Source: RPQJ01 sp963732375 (GTDB taxonomy: Bacteria > Pseudomonadota > Gammaproteobacteria > Steroidobacterales > Steroidobacteraceae). From it: a stretch of DNA of 64,000 bases. A program made the translations under genes and the position numbers. The number at the start of each line of letters is the position of its first letter. Positions within the stretch are counted from its first letter, which is position 1. The DNA is taken from NCBI GenBank assembly GCA_963732375.1, contig CAVSZE010000015.1, positions 372,001-436,000 of the forward strand, given 5' to 3'. The notes beneath the pieces were generated by a model. The model worked only from the letters and a program-made list of their open reading frames with translations. It searched no databases and was not told where the DNA came from. Positions 25,438 through 34,754 of the stretch are shown one piece after another.

Positions 25438-26793
25438 ATGAAGACTCACCAATTGACCCCGCTCCGGTGCCTGGCCGTTCTCGGGCTTACGCTGCTTGCC
25501 GGCGGCAACGCCATGGCCGGCCTGGCCAGCGAAGCGGTGCGCACGGACATCGGCGGCATCGACGTCGTGATCGTGAAGACTGACGTCAAGGACGTCGTAA
25601 CGGTCGTGGGCACCATGCGCGCGGGCGACGATCGGAGCCCCGCGGACAACGTTGCACTCGCCACGATGACCGGCGCGATGCTGGACAAGGGCACGACGAA
25701 ACAGGACAAATTCGCCATTGCACAGCAACTCGGCGGCGTCGGCGCGTCGCTGTCGTTCTCGGTCGACTCGAGCAACCTGCAGGTGAACGGCAAGTGCCTG
25801 CGCAAGGACTTTCCGCTGCTCGCCACGCTGCTTGCCGAGCAGCTGCGCGAGCCGGCGTTCCCGGAAGCCGAACTCGTCAAGCTCAAGAAGCAGCTTGAGG
25901 GAGCCATGCACGCGCAACTCGACGATACGGATTTCCGCGCCGAGGACGCCTACTCGCGTGCGGTATTCCCGCCTGGGCACCCGAACCGGCAGCCGACGCC
26001 CGATGAATTCATGGCCGCCGTGGGCAAGACCAGCGTCGGCGACGTCCGCCAGTTCCACTCGCAGTACTACGGCCCCACCGGCATGCGACTGGTGATCGTG
26101 GGCGACGTGGATCCCGCGTCAATACAGGCCGAGTTGCGCCGGGTGTTCGCCGACTGGACCGGCGGGTCGATTCCGCCTGCGGCACCGCTGGCGCCGCGTC
26201 TCAAGTCCGCCGGGCAGGAAACCGTCTTCATGCCCGAGAAGACCAGCGTGAGCGTGATACTCGGCCAGCCTACGCAGCTCCGATACAGCGACCCCGATTC
26301 GCTCGCGTTGCGGGTGGCCACGCGCATCTTCGGCAGTGGCTTCACCGGCCGCCTGATGAGCAGCGTGCGCGACAAGGAAGGACTCACGTACGGCATCGGC
26401 GCCACGGTCGCCAACGACATCGCCTCGGACGGCGACTGGCGCATCGATGCGACCTTCTCGCCGGCACTGCTGGGGCAAGGCGTCGCATCGACGAAGCGCC
26501 AGCTCACACTGTGGCGCGACCAGGGCGTGACCGCCGAGGAACTTGCACGGTCGAAGAGCCGCACGGCAGGTTCGTACAAGGTCGGCCTCTCCACGACCTC
26601 GGGCCTCGCGGGCACGATCCTGCTGATGCTGAATGCGGGGATGCCGCTCGAATTTGTCGACGAATACCCGATGCGTATCGATGCGCTGACGCTCGAACAG
26701 GTGAACGGCGCCATCAGGAAACACATCGACCCGGAGCGGATGGTGCTGGTCGAAGCCGGCACGGTACCCGGAGCAGCGACCGCTACGAAGTAG
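25438..26793 (+). CDS. M16 family protein, non-catalytic partner
   Basis: A 451-residue M16-fold protein with a signal peptide ending near AMAGLAS. At the place of the HxxEH motif it reads NVALATMTGAMLDKGT, so zinc-binding residues are absent. The C-terminal domain keeps the R/Y substrate-binding style segment (LMSSVRDKEGLTYGIGA). It probably pairs with the upstream active peptidase in the periplasm. The intergenic gap of 14 bases supports one transcript. It is convergent with the lpxD-like gene, 8 bases away. Confidence 0.88.
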   Translation: MKTHQLTPLRCLAVLGLTLLAGGNAMAGLASEAVRTDIGGIDVVIVKTDVKDVVTVVGTMRAGDDRSPADNVALATMTGAMLDKGTTKQDKFAIAQQLGGVGASLSFSVDSSNLQVNGKCLRKDFPLLATLLAEQLREPAFPEAELVKLKKQLEGAMHAQLDDTDFRAEDAYSRAVFPPGHPNRQPTPDEFMAAVGKTSVGDVRQFHSQYYGPTGMRLVIVGDVDPASIQAELRRVFADWTGGSIPPAAPLAPRLKSAGQETVFMPEKTSVSVILGQPTQLRYSDPDSLALRVATRIFGSGFTGRLMSSVRDKEGLTYGIGATVANDIASDGDWRIDATFSPALLGQGVASTKRQLTLWRDQGVTAEELARSKSRTAGSYKVGLSTTSGLAGTILLMLNAGMPLEFVDEYPMRIDALTLEQVNGAIRKHIDPERMVLVEAGTVPGAATATK

Positions 26794-26801
26794 CGGCCCG
26801 G

Positions 26802-27863
26802 CTATGATTTTTCTGACATATTCAGGTGTCTCAACACCCGGTTCAGGTTCCTGCGCATCCGGCTCAACTGGCCGAGTGCGGCAAGCGTGTGCATCGCTTC
26901 CTTGATCGGCTGCAGCGGGTAGCCGGCGTAATGACCCGCCTCGGTCACGTCGCTGGTCACAGACGATCGACCCGCCAGCACCACGTCGTCGGCCAGCGTG
27001 AGGTGCGACGAGACCACCGAATTTCCGCCGGTCATGAAACGGCGACCGATGGTGGTCGAGCCCGCCATCATGAAGCCGGCCGTGTAGAAACCGTCCTCTC
27101 CCAGGTCGCAGTTGTGCGCGATGTGGCAGATGTTGTCGAGCTTGGCGCCGGAGCGGATGTAGGTGGACGACAGCTTCGCGCGATCGATGGCGCAATTGCT
27201 GCCAATCTCCACCTCGTCGCCGATGCAGACGTTGCCTAGATGCGGCACCTTGCGGGGCCGACGATCTGCGCCGACGGCGTAACCGAAGCCGTCACTGCCG
27301 ATGCTCGTGTGCGGATGCACCTCGCAGTCGCGCCCCATCTCGCAACCGGCGCCGACGAAGACGTGCGGATGGAGAATCGTGCCCGCGCCTATTCGCGCGT
27401 CGTTCTCGACGACAACGTGGGAACCGATGCAGCAGCCGTCGCCAATCGACGCCCTGGCGCCGATTACACAGTACGGGCCAAGCAACACGCCGGACCCGAT
27501 CGTCGCAGTCGGGTGCACGACAGCCGTGGAATGGCGTTCACCCCATTGCGTGAAGCGCTCCCGCTTGCGGTCGAGATGCACGAGAAGCACCGCCATGGCC
27601 ATCGGCACGGACGGCACGCTGAAGCAGCAACCAAACGCGGTCTCCTCCGGGTCGAGTTTGCCGGCAATGTCCCGCTGCACGATGAGAATTGCCGCGCGGC
27701 GCTGCCGGACGGCGTCAAGCTGCGTTACGTCGGTTACGAATACGAGACTGCCGGGACCGGAGTCCGCGGGGGCACGGCAATCGTCGGCCGCGGCATCGAG
27801 ATTGCCCCGTAAATAGGTGCAGACATCCGGATGAAGTGTCTGGATGGTACGGGCATTCAGCAT
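26802..27863 (-). CDS. LpxD-like UDP-3-O-acylglucosamine N-acyltransferase, stand-alone copy
   Basis: A 353-residue left-handed beta-helix acyltransferase. An N-terminal uridine-binding-type region (to about residue 105) is followed by many hexapeptide repeats (for example HPTATIGSGVLLGPYCVIGA). The catalytic-His segment is DNICHIAHNCDLGEDG, and a short C-terminal helix ends at the stop. LpxD adds a 3-hydroxyacyl chain in lipid A synthesis. This copy is not next to lpxA, lpxB, fabZ or bamA but beside a fatty acid desaturase, so it may be a second LpxD with different acyl specificity. The ATG at 27863 with GAGG upstream was preferred to 27875. Confidence 0.82.
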   Translation of the reverse strand: MLNARTIQTLHPDVCTYLRGNLDAAADDCRAPADSGPGSLVFVTDVTQLDAVRQRRAAILIVQRDIAGKLDPEETAFGCCFSVPSVPMAMAVLLVHLDRKRERFTQWGERHSTAVVHPTATIGSGVLLGPYCVIGARASIGDGCCIGSHVVVENDARIGAGTILHPHVFVGAGCEMGRDCEVHPHTSIGSDGFGYAVGADRRPRKVPHLGNVCIGDEVEIGSNCAIDRAKLSSTYIRSGAKLDNICHIAHNCDLGEDGFYTAGFMMAGSTTIGRRFMTGGNSVVSSHLTLADDVVLAGRSSVTSDVTEAGHYAGYPLQPIKEAMHTLAALGQLSRMRRNLNRVLRHLNMSEKS

Positions 27864-27920
27864 GGGACCTCGCATGCACGATTGAGGCTGCGACGCAGCC
27901 TGGTGAGCCGGCTGTCGCCG

Positions 27921-28976
27921 TCAGGCGACGATGGCCGCGAGCTCGACACGCGACGTGACCTGGCCGCGGAAATCCAGCCACGCGTGTTCGGTGAAATCGT
28001 AGAGCTTGCAGCGCCGCACGGCGTCCATGTACGTCCGCCAGTTCAACCGGTAGTCGCACAGGCCCGGAAACCGGTCCTGCAGCACCTGCTGCGCAGCGCG
28101 CAGCCTGAACATCGGGATGCCGGGATTCAGGTGATGCGCGTTGTGCTCCATGATGTTGTGCATCAGGCGGTCGATGCCGAACGGAAAGCGCACCCGTGCC
28201 GTCGCGGTGAGGTACGCCCGGTTGCGCTGCCACTCCTGCCGGTTCTTGAACCAGGCAATCCTGGGATTCGTGTGGTGCAGGTAAACGACGAAGCCGATGA
28301 TGACATTCCAGAGCAGGAACGGTATCACCATGGCCAGAACCATCAGCAGGGCCAGCGACTGGTCCGTCGCCTCCGCCGACGCCGCCACCACGCCCAGCCA
28401 GGCCACGGCCCCCACGGTGACCAGCAGGCTGTCGAGCTTGTACTTGCGGCGGCTGGAACCTATTTCCTTGCGGCTGGCGAAGAACAGCTTCTTCCACCAC
28501 ATCTCGACCAGGTAGTAGGCGCCCCACCCGAGACCACCGCGATAGAGACGCTCGAGTGCCTGGCGATAGCGAGGAGACGCGTCGAACTCGGCCTTCGAGA
28601 GTGGCGCCCAGACCTGGTCACGGCCCTTGAGGTTGTTGAATCCATGATGGGCGGTGTTATGCCCGACTTCCCACAGGCTGAAGGCTGTCATTGACGGCAG
28701 GAACGCAATCCTGCCGAAAACGGCATTCAGCCTTGAATTGGCGAAGAAGCTGCCATGGCAGGCGTCGTGACCGATCATGAACAGCCTGACGATGCCTGCG
28801 GTCACGCAGAACGTGCCGACCAGCTTCAGCGTGATGCTGCCAGCCAGCAGGACCAGCGCGGACCCGCCGGCAAACAGCGCCAGGTCGAAGGCCAGTACTG
28901 CGAAGGGGAGCAGTTTCGACGGCGACCGCTCGAAAGCGTGCAGGATGCTCTTGCGGTTCCAGTTGGTCGCTTCCAT
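27921..28976 (-). CDS. Membrane fatty acid desaturase
   Basis: A 351-residue integral membrane di-iron desaturase. All three histidine boxes are visible: HDACH at about 70-74, HNTAHH at about 106-111, and HNAHH near residue 268. Hydrophobic pairs lie before box 1 and between boxes 2 and 3. The family introduces double bonds into acyl chains of lipids or acyl-CoA/ACP; regiospecificity cannot be read from sequence alone. Start is ATG 28976, with a GTG at 28988 possible. It is upstream of, and on the same strand as, the lpxD-like gene (57-base gap), suggesting a joint role in lipid remodelling. Confidence 0.85.
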   Translation of the reverse strand: MEATNWNRKSILHAFERSPSKLLPFAVLAFDLALFAGGSALVLLAGSITLKLVGTFCVTAGIVRLFMIGHDACHGSFFANSRLNAVFGRIAFLPSMTAFSLWEVGHNTAHHGFNNLKGRDQVWAPLSKAEFDASPRYRQALERLYRGGLGWGAYYLVEMWWKKLFFASRKEIGSSRRKYKLDSLLVTVGAVAWLGVVAASAEATDQSLALLMVLAMVIPFLLWNVIIGFVVYLHHTNPRIAWFKNRQEWQRNRAYLTATARVRFPFGIDRLMHNIMEHNAHHLNPGIPMFRLRAAQQVLQDRFPGLCDYRLNWRTYMDAVRRCKLYDFTEHAWLDFRGQVTSRVELAAIVA

Positions 28977-29079
28977 CAGACGGCGCACCTCGATGATACG
29001 AACGAGCCCCCGCCTGCAGGCAGGATACGGCGCCGTTAGATAGTGGATTTTACCCTATTGACCGGAGGTTTGCCCCGGT

Positions 29080-30808
29080 CTACGCGGATGCGAAACGCGC
29101 CTTGGCCTTCTGCACGATCCCGTTGAATCGCGGGTGGTCCCGCAGCGGGTCGAGGTCCGTGTCGTTGTCGAGCCAGACCAGCAAGCCTTCCGAGGCCTTG
29201 TCGATCACACTGTCGAGCAGGTCAAGCGCCGGCACGACCTCGCGCAGCCGCGCGAGTGTACAGACGAGATTGAACTGCAGCAGCGTATTGTTCGGATCGA
29301 GCAGCATGCCGCGCTCGATCCACTCCTTCGCCCTTTCCGCCTCGCCGAGACTTGCCAGAAGGCTCGCGCCGTAGCCGAGCGCACGCCCGTGGTCGGGCTC
29401 CGCGGCTATCACCTTTTCGATGCGACCGAGGGCTCGACGCGCTGCAAGGCGCATGCCCTCCAGATCGCCTTTTGCCTCGTAACACTGAGGTGCGAAGCTG
29501 GCTGCAATGAACTCCGTATCGACGACGGCCGAGGGCCTTTTCGAAATAACGAATTGCATCGTCGAAAAGACGCAGCACCGTGCTGCACATGCCCGCGATT
29601 CGATTGCCGTCGTAGGAGTTTGGATCGAGCGCCAGCGCGGCCTTGCATGCCTGCAGTCCTGCCTCAAACTCGCCCTGTCCCAGGTATGCGGCACCGAGCG
29701 CAGCATGTGACTCGGCCAGGTTGGCGTCGAGCGCGATCGCGCGCTTTGCGGCTTCCTGGCCGTCCTCCGCGCAGGCGCTGCGACGGTGCATGTCCCACTG
29801 CGCGATCGCCATGGTCGCCCACGGAGCCGCGTACGAGGGATCAAGTTCCACCGCGCGTCGGCACAGGCGAACGATGATCTCCTGGTGGCGGTCGTTACCC
29901 ATGACGCTGAACTGCCGCGCCATAAGGTAGAACTTGTATGCCTTCACGTTTGTGGTTGCCCGCTGCTCGAGCGCGCGCTTCTCCTCCGGCAGCAGCGTGA
30001 GTTTCAGCGCCGAGACGATGGCCTTCGATATTTCGTCCTGCAGCGCAAAGATGTCGCTCAGGTCGCGATCGTAGCGTTCGCCCCAGACCTGCGCCTCGTT
30101 TGCAGCATCGACGAGCTGTGCCGTGATGCGCACGCGCTCACCTGCCTTGCGCACGCTGCCGACCAGCACGTACGAAACGCTGGTCTGCCTGCCGATATCG
30201 CCGACTCCGCCCTTTGCACCCTTGAAGCTGAACGCCATGTTGCGCGAGACGACCGAGAGCGCGGAGACCTTGCCGAGGTCGGTAATGATGTCCTCGGTGA
30301 TGCCGTCGGAAAAATATTCCTGCTCCGGGTCGCCACTCATGTTGGCAAAGGGCAGCACGCAGATACTGACCTCGGCCTTGCGGTCCGCTGCAGTTGCTGC
30401 GGACGCAGGCCTCTTCGGCGTACCTAGCTTGGCTTCCAGCGCCTTGAAGAGCCCGCGAAACGCCGCGCCGTTGCGGTCCCCGCCCCAGTTGTCGAGGTCC
30501 GTTGTGTGTACTGCGCGGAAATCTATCGGCAGCTTCGCGTTGCCGAATCGGACCGGCACCAGCGCGCCGCGGTCGGCGGCATCGCGCGCTTCGCCGCGTA
30601 CCCAGCGCGACTCGGCCGAGCCGGCCGTCCAGACTACGACGACGGAGCGCGCGGACTCGAGTTCACGCGAGATCAGCGAGTCGAATTCCTCGCCGGGCGT
30701 GATCTCCGGATCCCACCAGACAGACCAGCCCTCGGCCTCGAGTGCGGCCACGAGCGGCGCCACGAGACCTTTGTCGTTTCGTGCATACGAGACGAATATG
30801 TCGGCCAA
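29080..30808 (-). pseudogene. TIR domain-TPR repeat protein, interrupted by a frameshift
   Basis: Read from ATG 30808, the protein has an N-terminal TIR domain (FVSYARNDKGLVAPLV to about residue 130). Next is a TolB/FlgO-like region typical of adenylate-cyclase-associated TPR proteins (VLPFANMSGDPEQEYFSDGITEDIITDL), then TPR repeats. Near 29530 the frame runs out of sense, while another minus-strand frame carries on with SAVVDTEFIAASFAPQCYEAKGD and more TPR to the stop at 29080. One extra base in the run CTCGGCC explains this. If repaired the protein would be about 575 residues. It may be a real null allele or a consensus error; two neighbours have similar breaks. Function is probably signalling, partner unknown. 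Confidence 0.8.
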
Positions 30809-30924
30809 GAAGCGGTCCCCAGGGTCGGCGGAGGTCGGACCTTAGCATAACGGCCCTCCAGGCCGGGCCGGGCACCGCAGCGCGGCAAGCACTCGCGCGC
30901 CGGCCGCCAAGGTCATGATCGCCC

Positions 30925-30955
30925 GAAAAAAAGAGCCCAGCGCATGGCCGGGCTC
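30925..30955 (-). terminator. Rho-independent terminator of the PEP-CTERM gene
   Basis: On the minus strand GAGCCC...GGGCTC (30955-30933, 6 perfect outer pairs plus some inner pairing) is followed by TTTTTTT. It lies about 90 bases after the stop of the PEP-CTERM gene. Confidence 0.8.
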
Positions 30956-31043
30956 GTCGAGTCTAGTGGCGCCGCTCGGCCCGCCACACTTGAACGGGAG
31001 AGTATCCGGTCCTTAGTTGTCGTGGCGTACCGTGCAGAGCCAA

Positions 31044-31781
31044 TCAGTTCACTGCATCTTGCGACGCCGGCTCACGCCCAGACCGGCGAGGCCGAGACCA
31101 AACAGCGCGAGAGTGGCGGGTTCGGGAACGAGGCGACCCCGTTGGTAACGTCGACCCTCCTCCATTCGCGAAATCTGTTTCGCAAAAGCCGGTGGTCTTC
31201 AAGGCCGTGCAAAATCCCCATCCAAATTCGGTAGGCAGTTGCGGCTGCGAGCCGGGAAGGTCCGGATTGGCAAAGGCCGAGAGGTCGGCAAAATACGCAT
31301 TGAAGGTAAACCGCAGAAGGTGCGTGGAGTCAACGTCATCCAGATACAAGCGGAATTGCAGCGAATCTCGCAAGCCTCCCAGTCCGTTGAAGTTGACGTT
31401 GTTGTAGACGTCCGTATAGCTATATCCGATGCCACCAGCATTGAATGCCGAATTGACCGGTCCGGTCTCGCAGGGCTGATTCCCGTTGGCAGTGTTGTCG
31501 CAGTCTATGCCGAAGTCGATCGTGGCCCTGACGGCTGATGGGTCGAACTCCTTAGCGCAATTCACCGGGTTGCCTTGCGTACAGTCGGTCCACCATTGGG
31601 CAGCGGTCGTCTCATAGGTGATCGACAATTGGTATGGGGCTCCAACGGCGACGCCTATGGGATTCGTGCCTTGTGCGTTGTCGAGATTGCCCGAGAAAGT
31701 CCACGTCACGAGACTCGCACTTGCCGCCATCGGCCCGACGAGCAGTCCCAACGCCAGCAACCCCAGAATCTTCGATTTCAT
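31044..31781 (-). CDS. PEP-CTERM sorting-domain protein, tail shifted out of frame
   Basis: A 245-residue secreted protein with signal peptide (KILGLLALGLLVGPMAASA) and a beta-rich body. The body has several cysteines and NFNGLGGLRDSLQFRLYLDD, as in many PEP-CTERM proteins. In the open frame the end is arginine-rich nonsense (TGSPRSRTRHSR). Another minus-strand frame over the same bases reads LVPEPATLALFGLGLAGLG, then SRRRKMQ and stop at 31049-31051. That is a perfect PEP-CTERM anchor, so a single-base indel between about 31110 and 31160 has moved it out of frame. If intact it would be cut and anchored by an exosortase. ATG 31781 has GAGG 6 bases upstream. Confidence 0.8.
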   Translation of the reverse strand: MKSKILGLLALGLLVGPMAASASLVTWTFSGNLDNAQGTNPIGVAVGAPYQLSITYETTAAQWWTDCTQGNPVNCAKEFDPSAVRATIDFGIDCDNTANGNQPCETGPVNSAFNAGGIGYSYTDVYNNVNFNGLGGLRDSLQFRLYLDDVDSTHLLRFTFNAYFADLSAFANPDLPGSQPQLPTEFGWGFCTALKTTGFCETDFANGGGSTLPTGSPRSRTRHSRAVWSRPRRSGREPASQDAVN

Positions 31782-31846
31782 GTAGGCCTCTTAATTTGAC
31801 TTAATTCTTCCGAGGCCCGTCTTTCCGGGGCCTGGTCTTTCTAGAA

Positions 31847-31863
31847 AGCAAATTTCTTGCCAA
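31847..31863 (-). promoter_or_regulatory. Sigma-54 (RpoN) promoter of the PEP-CTERM gene
   Basis: On the minus strand the sequence TTGGCAAGAAATTTGCT fits the -24/-12 consensus TGGCAC-N5-TTGCW, with GG and GC exactly 10 bases apart. Transcription would begin near 31836, leaving a leader of about 55 bases that contains an AGGCCC...GGGCCT hairpin. RpoN control of PEP-CTERM genes through PrsK/PrsR is known in other bacteria. Confidence 0.65.
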
Positions 31864-32048
31864 CAAGAATCGGAACCAATCGCATCAAGGGCTTGCGTGG
31901 TCAGGACGAGGACCAGCTGCGGTCTCCTGCGGCGCACGGCATGTAAGAAATTCCGACGTGCCCACCGACGGGGCGCAGGCGAGCTTAAATCGGACTGGGT
32001 GGTGCCTCGACCGCCCCCCCCCCTGAGACAGTCCGATCGGAAGGGAAT

Positions 32049-32125
<77 letters not shown>

Positions 32126-32173
32126 ACGAGGGGCCGGAATTGTCCGGACCCCGGGCAATCGAGTCAAGAAACC

Positions 32174-32219
32174 GGGGACATTCTCCTTTTTCCGCAGCGA
32201 AGAAAAGGAGAATGTCCCC
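32174..32219. repeat. Type B inverted repeat (complete copy)
   Basis: A 17-base perfect inverted repeat. The left arm 32174-32190 is the complement of AAAAGGAGAATGTCCCC at 32203-32219, with a 12-base loop. It sits just after the ychF stop. Half of the same unit occurs at 35855. Its RNA could form a strong hairpin, but there is no clean U-tract. Confidence 0.75.
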
Positions 32220-32221
32220 TT

Positions 32222-33317
32222 TCACACGTTGAACCGGAAATGCATGACGTCGCCCTCGCGGACGACGTACTCCTTGCCCTCAAGCCGCATCTTGCCGGAC
32301 TCCTTGGCGCCCTGCTCGCCATTGCAGGCGATGAAGTCGTCGAAGGAAATGACCTCGGCCCGGATGAAGCCCTTCTCGAAGTCGGTGTGGATCTCGCCGG
32401 CCGCCTGCGGCGCGAAGGCGCCGGCGTGGCTGGTCCAGGCGCGCACTTCCTTCGGGCCCACGGTAAAGAACGTGAGCAGCCCCAGCAGGTGGTAGGCGGC
32501 ACGGATCACGCGGTCGAGGCCGGGCTCGTGCAGGCCGAGTTCCTCCAGGAACGCCAGCCGGTCGCCGGCGTCGAGCTGGGCAATCTCGGACTTCGATCGC
32601 CGCGCACACCGGAACGACGTCGGCGCCCTCGGCATCGGCGCGCTTCTGGACGGCGTCCAGGTACGGGTTGTCCTTGAAGCCGTTCTCAGCGACGTTCGCC
32701 ACGTACATCAGCGGCTTCAGCGTGATCAGGCACAACTCCCGGAGCAGCGGCCGTTCGGCCGGGTCCAATGAGAGCGTGCGCGCGGGGTTGCCCGCATCGA
32801 GGTGGGCACGCATGCGCTTCAGTACGTCGAACTGCCGAATCGCATCCTTGTCGCCCGCCTTCGACGCTTTCTCGGCGCGCCGCAGGCCGCGCTCTACCGT
32901 GTCGAGGTCCGCAAGGCCGAGCTCTGTATTGATGACGTCAATGTCCGCAAGCGGATCGATGCGGCCCGCGACGTGCACCACGTCGTCGTTGACGAAGCAG
33001 CGCACCACGTGCGCGATTGCGTCGGTCTCGCGGATGTGCGACAGGAACTTGTTGCCGAGCCCCTCGCCCTTCGATGCGCCGGCGACCAGCCCGGCGATGT
33101 CGACGAATTCAACCGTGGTCGGGAGGACCTTCTCCGGTTTCGCGATCGCGGCAAGCTTCGCCAGCCGCAGGTCCGGCACCGGCACCACGCCGACGTTCGG
33201 GTCGATGGTGCAGAAGGGATAGTTCGCGGCCGCAGCGTTCTGCGCCTGCGTCACCGCGTTGAACAACGTCGACTTGCCGACGTTGGGAAGCCCTACGATG
33301 CCGCACTTGATGCCCAT
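32222..33317 (-). pseudogene. ychF: Redox-regulated ATPase/GTPase YchF, interrupted by a frameshift
   Basis: From ATG 33317 the frame encodes the Obg-family protein YchF: P-loop GLPNVGKST, then DIAGLVAGASKGEGLGNKFL, and a coiled-coil region with NAENGF-like YVANVAENGFKDN. Near 32596 it departs after VVPVCAAIE. A second frame then supplies SEIAQLDAGDRLAFLEELGL and the complete TGS-type C-terminal domain (GEIHTDFEKGFIRAEVISFDDF). One extra base in GAAGTCC explains the shift. Repaired, the protein would be about 364 residues, the normal length. As ychF is nearly universal, an assembly error is more likely than loss. The start overlaps the pth stop by one base (TAATG). Confidence 0.88.
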
Positions 33318-33907
33318 TACTTGTCACTTCCCTGCGTGTGCAGCAATTTCATGGCCTTTTCCGCCCCGTCCCGCAGCAACGTGGGCAGTACCTCCAGCGA
33401 CGCGCCGATGCTGGCGACGATCGCCTCCTCGTCGGCCGGCGTCGCACGCTGCAGCACGTAGTCGATCACCTGGTCGCGATCGCCCGGGTGGCCGATGCCG
33501 ATGCGCAGGCGCCAGAATTCCGCGCCGCAGTGCGTGATCGTGTCGCGCAGGCCGTTGTGTCCGCCGTGCCCGCCGCCGAACTTGAGCCGCGCCGTGCCGG
33601 GCGGCAGGTCCAGTTCATCGTGCACGACCAGCACTTCGCTGATCGGTGCCTTGGTGTAGTCCACCAGCGAACGGACCGAGATGCCGCTGCGGTTCATGTA
33701 GGTCTGCGGCTTCAGCAGCGTGATGTCCCGCCCGCCGACCTCGACCCGTGCCACTTCGCCGTGGTAGCGCGAATGCGCGCGGAACTGCGCTCCGTGGGCG
33801 CGCGCCAGCGCATCCACGAACCAGAACCCCGCGTTGTGGCGCGTAAGCCCGTGCTCGGGCCCGGGATTGCCGAGCCCGACGATGATCTGAATCTCTGTGC
33901 CAGCCAT
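33317..33907 (-). CDS. pth: Peptidyl-tRNA hydrolase
   Basis: A 196-residue Pth1. Family landmarks are VGLGNPGPEHGLTRHNAGFWF (catalytic His24 in RHNAG), PQTYMNRSG with the active-site Asn, VVHDELDLPPG and GGGHGGHNGLRD. It releases peptides from prematurely dropped peptidyl-tRNA. It lies between rplY and ychF in the order usual for gammaproteobacteria. Its stop overlaps the ychF start by one base. A terminator sits between it and rplY, so some transcripts must read through or begin upstream of pth. Confidence 0.95.
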   Translation of the reverse strand: MAGTEIQIIVGLGNPGPEHGLTRHNAGFWFVDALARAHGAQFRAHSRYHGEVARVEVGGRDITLLKPQTYMNRSGISVRSLVDYTKAPISEVLVVHDELDLPPGTARLKFGGGHGGHNGLRDTITHCGAEFWRLRIGIGHPGDRDQVIDYVLQRATPADEEAIVASIGASLEVLPTLLRDGAEKAMKLLHTQGSDK

Positions 33908-33918
33908 TGATGAGTCCG

Positions 33919-33950
33919 GAAAAAGACCGGGCCGCCCCGGAGGGCGGCCC
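33919..33950 (-). terminator. Rho-independent terminator after rplY
   Basis: On the minus strand GGGCCGCC...GGCGGCCC (33950-33929) is an 8-bp stem with a 6-base loop, followed by GGTCTTTTTCC. It lies between rplY and pth and should partly insulate pth-ychF from the rplY transcript. Confidence 0.75.
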
Positions 33951-33973
33951 GCGTCGAACGGCCCGGGGGCCGA

Positions 33974-34690
33974 TTACTTTTTCGCGTCCTTGCCCTTGGC
34001 CTCGGCTGCCGGCTTGGCAGCCGTCTTGGCGTCGGCCGCGGGCGCAGCCGCAGGCGCGGCACCGGCCGCCGCCACGGGTAGCACCGCCGCCTCGGCCACC
34101 ACGGCCTCGACTTCCTCGGCGCGCGCGTGATGCAGCGAAACCACCGGCGCATTCCGTCCGTGCGCAAGCTCCGGGATCTCCACGCCTTCCGGGACCTTCA
34201 GGTCGGAGAGATAGAGCATCTGGTTGATGTCCAGCTCGGTGAGGTCGACGTCGACGAATTCCGGCAGGTCCTTCGGCAGGCAGGTGACCTCTACTTCGTT
34301 GCGCAGGTGCGAGACGACGCCGCCCTTCTTGACGCCCGGGGATACCGCGTCGCCCTTGAAGTGCAGCGGGACGCTGATGCGGATCTTCTCGTCCTCGAGC
34401 ACGCGCAGCAGGTCCAGGTGCAGCACGGCATTCTTCGCCGGGTGACGCTGCACGTCCTTCAGGATCGCAGCCTGCACGACGTTGCCCACTCGCAGGCCGA
34501 TGATCGTCGAGTAGAAGCGCTCGTTGTCGAGCATCAGCAGCAGCTTGGTGTGGTCGACCGCCAGCGCGCGCGGTTCACGGTGGCCACCGTAGAGGATGGC
34601 GGGCACCTTGTTCTCGTGACGCAGGCGGCGGCTCGCACCTTTGCCCTGCGCGTCACGGAACTCGGCATTGAGTTCGAATGAGGTCTTCAT
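33974..34690 (-). CDS. rplY: 50S ribosomal protein L25, CTC (general stress) form
   Basis: A 238-residue L25/TL5/CTC protein. The N-terminal 5S rRNA-binding domain (FELNAEFRDAQGKGASRRLRHENKVPAILYGG) is followed by the CTC C-terminal domain (ISVPLHFKGDAVSPGVKKGG, EFVDVDLTELDINQMLYLSDLKVPEGV). It ends in an Ala/Lys-rich low-complexity tail of about 50 residues. It binds 5S rRNA in the large subunit. The long form, rather than the 94-residue E. coli form, is common in non-enteric proteobacteria. Confidence 0.95.
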   Translation of the reverse strand: MKTSFELNAEFRDAQGKGASRRLRHENKVPAILYGGHREPRALAVDHTKLLLMLDNERFYSTIIGLRVGNVVQAAILKDVQRHPAKNAVLHLDLLRVLEDEKIRISVPLHFKGDAVSPGVKKGGVVSHLRNEVEVTCLPKDLPEFVDVDLTELDINQMLYLSDLKVPEGVEIPELAHGRNAPVVSLHHARAEEVEAVVAEAAVLPVAAAGAAPAAAPAADAKTAAKPAAEAKGKDAKK

Positions 34691-34754
34691 GGTTAGCTCC
34701 GTTCAACAACAGTAACGCCGTCCGCTCGCGACCAGGCTGGACGACACCAGGATC

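Noticed and set aside
32018..32030. C-run near tRNA-Met as a possible regulatory or phase-variation tract
   Set aside because: It is not in a coding frame and lies in the stretch with other likely consensus errors, so its length is unreliable.
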